64,000 nt of DNA. Source: RBG-13-68-16 sp050018455 (GTDB taxonomy: Bacteria > Acidobacteriota > Thermoanaerobaculia > Thermoanaerobaculales > Thermoanaerobaculaceae). Positions 59,900 to 64,000 of the stretch are shown here, one piece after another. The first letter of the stretch is position 1. Each line of letters opens with the position of its first letter. The notes under the pieces were generated by a model, which did not search any database, had not been told where the DNA came from, and was given only the letters and a program-made list of their open reading frames with translations. The position numbers and the translations under genes were made by a program. Location of the stretch: the NCBI GenBank assembly GCA_050018455.1, contig JBEKAA010000019.1, positions 1 through 64,000 of the forward strand. The letters run 5' to 3'.

Positions 59900-60229
59900 T
59901 CAGCGAAGCCCCGCCTCGTAGAGCTTCGTCGCCACCTGCCAGCGAGAGAGCGCGGTGGTGAAGATCGAGATCTCGGCCTTCTCGGCCATCTTCACGACAT
60001 CGTCGGTCGGTCGCTTGCCCTGCGCCACGACGATCCCGGCGATGTCCACCAGGTTGGCCGCCGCGAGCGCGTTGGCGTGGACCTGGACGGTCACCAGAAG
60101 GTTGCCGGCCTTGGCGTTGGCGATCACGTCGCTCACCATGTCCGAGATGTAGACTCCCGTCACGTCCTTGTCGAAGGCGGGGGTGAGTTTCTCGAGCTCC
60201 AGCTTCTCGGCGATCTCATGAAGTTTCAT
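59900..60229 (-). CDS. DRTGG-domain-like small protein, first copy
   Basis: A 109-aa protein: MKLHEIAEKLELEKLTPAFD, VTGVYISDMVSDVIANAKAG, AGIVVAQGKRPTDDVVKMAE. The YISDMVSDVIANAKAG stretch is typical of the DRTGG-like proteins next to hydrogenase operons. It is probably a small ligand-binding regulator. It lies 24 nt after the unknown first gene and 38 nt before the second DRTGG-like gene. Confidence 0.78.
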   Translation of the reverse strand: MKLHEIAEKLELEKLTPAFDKDVTGVYISDMVSDVIANAKAGNLLVTVQVHANALAAANLVDIAGIVVAQGKRPTDDVVKMAEKAEISIFTTALSRWQVATKLYEAGLR

Positions 60230-60253
60230 TCAGCGCCCTCCTTGCCGGGCGAG

Positions 60254-60790
60254 TCAGCTCTTGTCCTCGATTGCGGTAAGGCCGAAGTCGAGCATGATCT
60301 GACCGTACGACAGCTCCTTGTAGAGACCGAAGTAGTCGGGAAGGATGAGGATCTTCTTGTCCCTGGTCCGAAGGCGTCCGTTGAAAGCCTTGTTGAGCAC
60401 CTCGAGCTTTTCGAGAGGAATGTCGAGGCGGGACCCGTCCTGCGCCTCGTACGCGATGGCGACGTAGATGAAGATCTTGTTCGCGAGGGCGAGCTCGCCG
60501 ATCCGGTAGAGCTCGCTATCCGGCTTGCAGCATCCGTAGTATAGCAGGCCGAGGAGCTCGTCGAACCGGTGCGTCTCGCCCGTCTGATTGTCGCGCACGG
60601 AGAAGCGGAACGACTGGGCCATCTCCCAGAACGACCACACCCGCGTGCCCTCGCGGTACGGCTCCTTGGGGGGCACCGGCTCGGCCGAGAAGTACGACCT
60701 CGCGACCTTGCTGTACATCTCGCGCTCGATGATCACGTAGCCGGGCTGGATGTCGGCGAGTTGGAAGCGAGGTTCAGGGGTCTCGGTCAT
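60254..60790 (-). CDS. Unknown protein, first gene of the redox operon
   Basis: A 178-aa soluble protein I do not recognise. It has no signal or membrane segment. Notable stretches are WSFWEMAQSFRFSVRDNQTG, a Cys pair in YYGCCKPDSELYRIGE, FIYVAIAYE, and LILPDYFGLYKELSYGQIML. The start at 60790 follows GAGGG and a ~140-nt leader from the promoter at 60937-60965. Being first in a run that leads to DRTGG, anti-sigma and sensor-hydrogenase genes, it may belong to the regulatory module. Confidence 0.7.
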   Translation of the reverse strand: MTETPEPRFQLADIQPGYVIIEREMYSKVARSYFSAEPVPPKEPYREGTRVWSFWEMAQSFRFSVRDNQTGETHRFDELLGLLYYGCCKPDSELYRIGELALANKIFIYVAIAYEAQDGSRLDIPLEKLEVLNKAFNGRLRTRDKKILILPDYFGLYKELSYGQIMLDFGLTAIEDKS

Positions 60791-61241
60791 CGTACCCTCT
60801 CTTCGCGGTGCGTCTGCGTCCCGCGCGTGGGTCTTGGGGGGAGTGGAGAGAAAGACCCCACGATCGGCTGGCCCGGCGGCGCCGACGACCTAGGAGTGAA
60901 CGGCCGCGGGGCCCGGCTCAAGTCCATACCGGGAGAACGATAGTCTCGCAGCGAAATGGCGTCAAGTGCTGTAGGAGCTGCATCGTAGTTGAGATCAGTT
61001 TGCAGAATATTCATCTGGTGCAGGTTTCCTTTCCTCGTCTTCAACCGACCGCGGGTCCGTCCCGGTGGTCGCCGACCCGGCTCGCGATGTCGATAGCGTT
61101 AGAGGTCAGTATGTTACGGAAACTCTCGAACGAGCTTGTGCTTGTGAAGACCTTCCCCCCTTGCAAACGGGTGAGAAGTGCGAGGAGAATATGCGCGCTT
61201 TGGGGGCGCTCTCGCAGCCACCCGGACAAAAGGAGGAACGC
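60791..61241. other. Divergent control region between redox operon and gdhA
   Basis: Holds the minus-strand promoter at 60937-60965, an untranslated leader of about 140 nt toward 60790, and about 270 nt upstream of gdhA. An AT-richer patch near 60985-61015 (TTTGCAGAATATTCATC) may carry the gdhA promoter. I see no protein gene or RNA gene here. Confidence 0.5.
60937..60965 (-). promoter_or_regulatory. Sigma-70-like promoter of the redox operon
   Basis: Minus-strand -35 TTGACG (60965-60960), a 17-bp spacer and -10 TATCGT (60942-60937). Five of six and four of six bases match the consensus. It is correctly placed about 147 nt upstream of the first gene (60790). Confidence 0.6.
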
Positions 61242-62588
61242 ATGAGTGTCAACCAGTACGTGGCGGGGTTCATGGATCGTCTCGTTGCCAAGAACCCGGC
61301 TGAACCGGAATTCCACCAGGCTGTGAAAGAGGTCGTGGACTCGCTCATCCCCTGCCTCGAGAAGCACCCCGAGTACATCGAGCACAAGATCCTGGAGAGG
61401 ATGAGCGAGCCTGATCGCATCTTCATCTTCCGGGTGCCTTGGCTCGACGACAAGGGCCAGATCCAGGTGAACCGCGGCTTCAGGGTCGAGTTCTCGAACT
61501 CCATCGGCCCCTACAAGGGCGGGTTGCGCTTCCACCCGACCGTGAACCTCGGCATCCTGAAGTTCCTCGGGTTCGAGCAGATCCTGAAGAACAGCCTGAC
61601 CACGCTGCCGATGGGCGGCGGCAAGGGCGGCAGCGATTTCGACCCGAAGGGCAAGTCGGACTTCGAGGTGATGCGGTTCTGCCAGAGCTTCATGAACGAG
61701 CTGTACAAGCACATCGGCGGCAACATCGACGTCCCCGCCGGTGACATCGGCGTCGGCGGCCGCGAGATCGGCTACCTGTTCGGCCAGTACAAGAAGCTCA
61801 CGCACACCTTCGAGGGCGTGCTCACCGGCAAGGGCCTCAACTGGGGCGGCTCCCTCATCCGTCCCGAGGCGACAGGCTACGGCTGCGTCTACTTCGCCGA
61901 GGAGATGCTCAAGACCCAGGGCAAGTCGTTCAAGGGCCTCACGGTTGCGGTCTCCGGCTCCGGCAACGTCTCGCAGTACGCCATCGAGAAGGTCAACCAG
62001 CTCGGCGGCAAGGTCATCACGGCGTCCGACTCCAACGGGACGATCGTCGACAAGGACGGGATCAAGGGCGAGAAGTGGGACTTCCTGATGGAGCTGAAGA
62101 ACGTCAAGCGCGGTCGCATCAAGGACTACGCGGACAAGTTCCACTGCGAGTACTACGAGGGCAAGAAGCCGTGGTTCGTGAAGTGCGACGTAGCGCTGCC
62201 GTGCGCCACCCAGAACGAGGTCAACGGCGAGGACGCCAAGACGCTCGTGGCCAACGGCTGCTATTGCGTCTCCGAGGGCGCGAACATGCCGACGACGCTC
62301 GAAGGCGTCGAGGTGTTCCTGAAGAAGAAGATCCTCTACGGCCCCGGCAAGGCCGCGAACGCCGGCGGCGTCGCGACTTCCGGCCTCGAGATGTCGCAGA
62401 ACAGCCTGCGCCTCTCCTGGACCCGCGAGGAAGTGGACGAGAGGCTCCACAACATCATGATCGGCATCCACAAGGCTGCCTTCGACACCGCCAAGGAGTA
62501 CGGCGAGCCGGGCAACTACGTGCTCGGTGCCAACATCGCGGGGTTCATCAAGGTCGCGAACTCCATGATCGATCAGGGGCTCGTGTAG
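61242..62588 (+). CDS. gdhA: NADP-type glutamate dehydrogenase
   Basis: A 448-aa hexameric-type (small) GDH converting 2-oxoglutarate and ammonia to glutamate with NADPH. Start 61242 has AGGAGG six bases upstream. Motifs: GPYKGGLRFHPTVN, catalytic Lys in TTLPMGGGKGGSDFDPKG, PAGDIGVGGREIGYLFGQY, dinucleotide site AVSGSGNVSQYAIEK, and AANAGGVATSGLEMSQN. The length (448) and the SDSNG after the second beta strand, typical of E. coli-like NADP enzymes, argue for NADPH. It is divergent from the putative NADPH-linked flavoprotein operon and ends in a strong terminator. Confidence 0.96.
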   Translation: MSVNQYVAGFMDRLVAKNPAEPEFHQAVKEVVDSLIPCLEKHPEYIEHKILERMSEPDRIFIFRVPWLDDKGQIQVNRGFRVEFSNSIGPYKGGLRFHPTVNLGILKFLGFEQILKNSLTTLPMGGGKGGSDFDPKGKSDFEVMRFCQSFMNELYKHIGGNIDVPAGDIGVGGREIGYLFGQYKKLTHTFEGVLTGKGLNWGGSLIRPEATGYGCVYFAEEMLKTQGKSFKGLTVAVSGSGNVSQYAIEKVNQLGGKVITASDSNGTIVDKDGIKGEKWDFLMELKNVKRGRIKDYADKFHCEYYEGKKPWFVKCDVALPCATQNEVNGEDAKTLVANGCYCVSEGANMPTTLEGVEVFLKKKILYGPGKAANAGGVATSGLEMSQNSLRLSWTREEVDERLHNIMIGIHKAAFDTAKEYGEPGNYVLGANIAGFIKVANSMIDQGLV

Positions 62589-62624
62589 GAAGATCAATCC
62601 CGCCCCCTCTGCGGGGCGATTCTT

Positions 62625-62652
62625 GGGAGGGCTTCGGCCCTCCCTTTTTTTT
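62625..62652 (+). terminator. Rho-independent terminator of gdhA
   Basis: GGGAGGGC-TTCG-GCCCTCCC gives an 8-bp stem with a stable UUCG loop, followed by eight U residues (62645-62652). It lies 37 nt after the stop codon. Confidence 0.95.
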
Positions 62653-62689
62653 CGCCTTGGACCCGGTCCAACGGCGTCCAAGGTGCGGA

Positions 62690-62975
62690 GGAGCAGGGGA
62701 GCAGGGGAGCGGAGGAGCAAGAAACCGTTCGAAAGTTCACACGTTCGAACGTTCGAAGGTTCAGAGACCTGTGGGGTCAAGAGTGAAAGGGAAAAGGTCA
62801 AAGGGAAGACGACGGCCCGAGACCGTAGCGGTCTTGTATCGATTGTCTTCCGTTTGACGTTTTCCTTTTGACCTCTTACCTCTTCTTGCCGAACCTTCGA
62901 ACCTTCGAACCTTCGAACGGTCTTTGCTCCTCTGCTCCCCTGCACCTCTGCCCCTCTGCTTGTCTCCTCGGACCA
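62690..62975. repeat. Long composite inverted repeat, copy 4 (most complete)
   Basis: Nested arms: outer GAGGAGCAGGGGAGCAGGGG against TTTGCTCCTCTGCTCCCCTG; middle GTTCACACGTTCGAACGTTC against GAACCTTCGAACCTTCGAAC; inner AAAGGGAAAAGGTCAAAGGG against GTCTTCCGTTTGACGTTTTC. It spans the gap between gdhA and the second B3/B4 gene. Confidence 0.8.
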
Positions 62976-63028
62976 CGGGCCAGGGTCTCTGCGGCGGGGC
63001 CGCCAGTTACACTGAGCCTGGAGGCGGT

Positions 63029-63700
63029 ATGGTTGAGAGCGCTGGGAGTGCGACGTTCCCGCCTGACGTTCGGCACGAGCTGGCCGGCTGGGTGCTCTGG
63101 TGGGCCGACCTGACGCTGAAGCGGGGCGTGGGGGTCGACCTCGCGGCACTGCGCCGTGAGGTCGCCGCCAGGGCGCGGGCGAGCCATGCGCTCGAGCGGC
63201 TCGCCAAGCACCCGACGGCGGCAGCGGTGCGGAAGCTGTTCCGGCAGGCGGGGTGCGACCCGACCCGTCATCGGCCTTCATCGGAGGGACTTCTCAGGCG
63301 GATACTCAAGGGCGAGGAACTGCCCGCCATCCACCCGTTCGTGGACCTCAACAATTGCCTCTCCGTGTCGCTGGTGGTGCCGGCGTGCGTCATGACACTC
63401 GGCTCAGCGACGCCGCCCTTCACGCTGCGCGCCGGGAAGCCCGGCGAATCCATGCTCTCCATGCGTGGGCCATACGATCTGAACGGCAAGCCGCTGCTCG
63501 CGGACGCGGAGGGCCCGTTCGGGACGCCGATCACGGACAGCGAGCGCGTCCGCGTGCTCCCCGGGACGGAGCGCGCATTGCTGGTCGCCTACCTTCCGGC
63601 CGGCGTGGTCGAGCCTGAGTGCGCCGCGGCGGCTCTGGCACAGCTGCTGTCGGCCGCTCCGGCGCTGGAGGCAGGAGTCACCGCGATCAGCCGGTGCTGA
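63029..63700 (+). CDS. Free-standing B3/B4-domain protein, paralogue
   Basis: A 223-aa paralogue of the 35103-35771 protein. Shared stretches are RKLFRQAGCDPTRHRPSSEG, LLRRILKGEELPAIHPFVDL and NNCLSVSLVVPACV. Start 63029 has GGAGG five bases upstream and excludes repeat-derived sequence. Likely a trans-editing or amino-acid-binding protein; substrate not predictable. It precedes mqnD by 35 nt on the same strand. Confidence 0.82.
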   Translation: MVESAGSATFPPDVRHELAGWVLWWADLTLKRGVGVDLAALRREVAARARASHALERLAKHPTAAAVRKLFRQAGCDPTRHRPSSEGLLRRILKGEELPAIHPFVDLNNCLSVSLVVPACVMTLGSATPPFTLRAGKPGESMLSMRGPYDLNGKPLLADAEGPFGTPITDSERVRVLPGTERALLVAYLPAGVVEPECAAAALAQLLSAAPALEAGVTAISRC

Positions 63701-63735
63701 GATAGAATCTCCCGTTCTTGAGGGGACGGGGGGCC

Positions 63736-64000
63736 ATGTCCACACTCATCCGAATCGCGCACTCGCCGGACGCGGACGACGCGTTCATGCACTACGCGGT
63801 GGTCCGCGGCAGGGTCGCCGCCGAAGGGCTGCGCTTCGCGGAAACGCTCGCCGACATCGAGACGCTCAACCAGAAGGCGAAGGAAGGCGTCTACGAGGTC
63901 ACGGCCGTGTCGCTGCACGCCTTTGCACACCTCGACGAGCGGTACGCATTGCTCAACTCGGGCGCGTCGCTCGGGGACGGGTACGGGCCGGTGGTGATCG
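63736..64000 (+). CDS. mqnD: 1,4-dihydroxy-6-naphthoate synthase, partial
   Basis: The first 88 residues of an MqnA/MqnD-family protein; the gene runs off the window end. Signature IRIAHSPDADDAFMHYAVV followed by AETLADIETLNQKAKEG and VTAVSLHAFAHL. MqnD converts cyclic de-hypoxanthinyl-futalosine to dihydroxynaphthoate in the futalosine menaquinone pathway. MqnD rather than MqnA is favoured by the HSPDADDAFM start. Confidence 0.85.
   Translation, partial: MSTLIRIAHSPDADDAFMHYAVVRGRVAAEGLRFAETLADIETLNQKAKEGVYEVTAVSLHAFAHLDERYALLNSGASLGDGYGPVVI

Noticed and set aside
60787..61044. 85-codon minus-strand frame overlapping the first redox-operon gene by ATGA
   Set aside because: It spans the TTGACG-17-TATCGT promoter, is Pro/Arg-rich at its end and shows no family features; the overlap with ATG 60790 is probably chance.
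1..64000. tRNA, rRNA, integrase, IS transposase or prophage genes
   Set aside because: Reading the intergenic regions showed no T-loop-like consensus with a cloverleaf, no rRNA stretches and no transposase or phage motifs.

Overview
The window is GC-rich, densely coded DNA from a Gram-negative bacterium with quinone-linked anaerobic or facultative metabolism. The gene set is an outer-membrane porin, lipoproteins and Tat signals, a fused isobutyryl-CoA mutase, a futalosine-type menaquinone gene (mqnD), a kdp potassium system, a large multihaem cytochrome and a HydABC-type flavoprotein complex. Together with the many short palindromic repeats this fits Acidobacteriota (Thermoanaerobaculia/Holophagae-like) best. 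That placement is an inference from gene content; no rRNA or tRNA gene is visible.

Layout. 1-881 is repeat-rich and gene-poor. 882-5713 carries a secreted small protein, a PEGA-domain protein, a peroxiredoxin-like gene that reads through an in-frame UGA (probable selenoprotein with a matching bacterial SECIS hairpin), and a PA14-membrane glycosyltransferase-like protein. 5763-9437 is icmF, with several repeat families embedded in frame in its linkers. 9587-15653 holds a Ser/Thr kinase with a propeller-like sensor region, and an operon of HD hydrolase, membrane spermidine-synthase-like protein and lipoprotein. 15885-22121 holds nadB-nadC, a homocysteine methyltransferase, hflX and a MetX-like secreted hydrolase. 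22349-26263 encodes a Tat-exported aldehyde oxidoreductase of PaoABC type, divergent from a 19-haem cytochrome c/cytochrome b fusion (26460-29309). 29801-37843 holds glutamine synthetase, an M6 protease with duplicated C-terminal domains, a B3/B4-domain protein and a porin. 37911-46440 is an HPr gene followed by a small membrane ORF and kdpFABCDE. 46542-49615 holds a UbiD-family decarboxylase, a secreted protein and a decayed partial UbiD copy. 50347-50769 is a small zinc-ribbon protein.

The most striking region is 50853-60790 on the minus strand. It is one gene run starting from a good sigma-70-like promoter: an unknown 178-aa protein, two DRTGG-type proteins, an anti-sigma-type ATPase, a sensory-looking [FeFe]-hydrogenase-like protein, a zinc-ribbon protein, NuoE-like and NuoF-like subunits, and a 1285-aa fusion of a GltD-like NADPH flavoprotein with a formate-dehydrogenase-like domain. 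The residue where formate dehydrogenases carry catalytic Sec/Cys is Asn in that domain. I infer a flavin-based electron-bifurcating NADH/NADPH/ferredoxin complex with its own redox or H2 sensing module. It is divergent from a glutamate dehydrogenase gene (61242-62588). The window ends inside mqnD.

Several repeat families run through the window: long composite inverted repeats (four copies), short GC-rich palindromes in head-to-head pairs, AGCTGTC-type palindromes between genes of the redox operon, and a ~100-bp element that supplies the last ~23 codons of the 1285-aa fusion protein.
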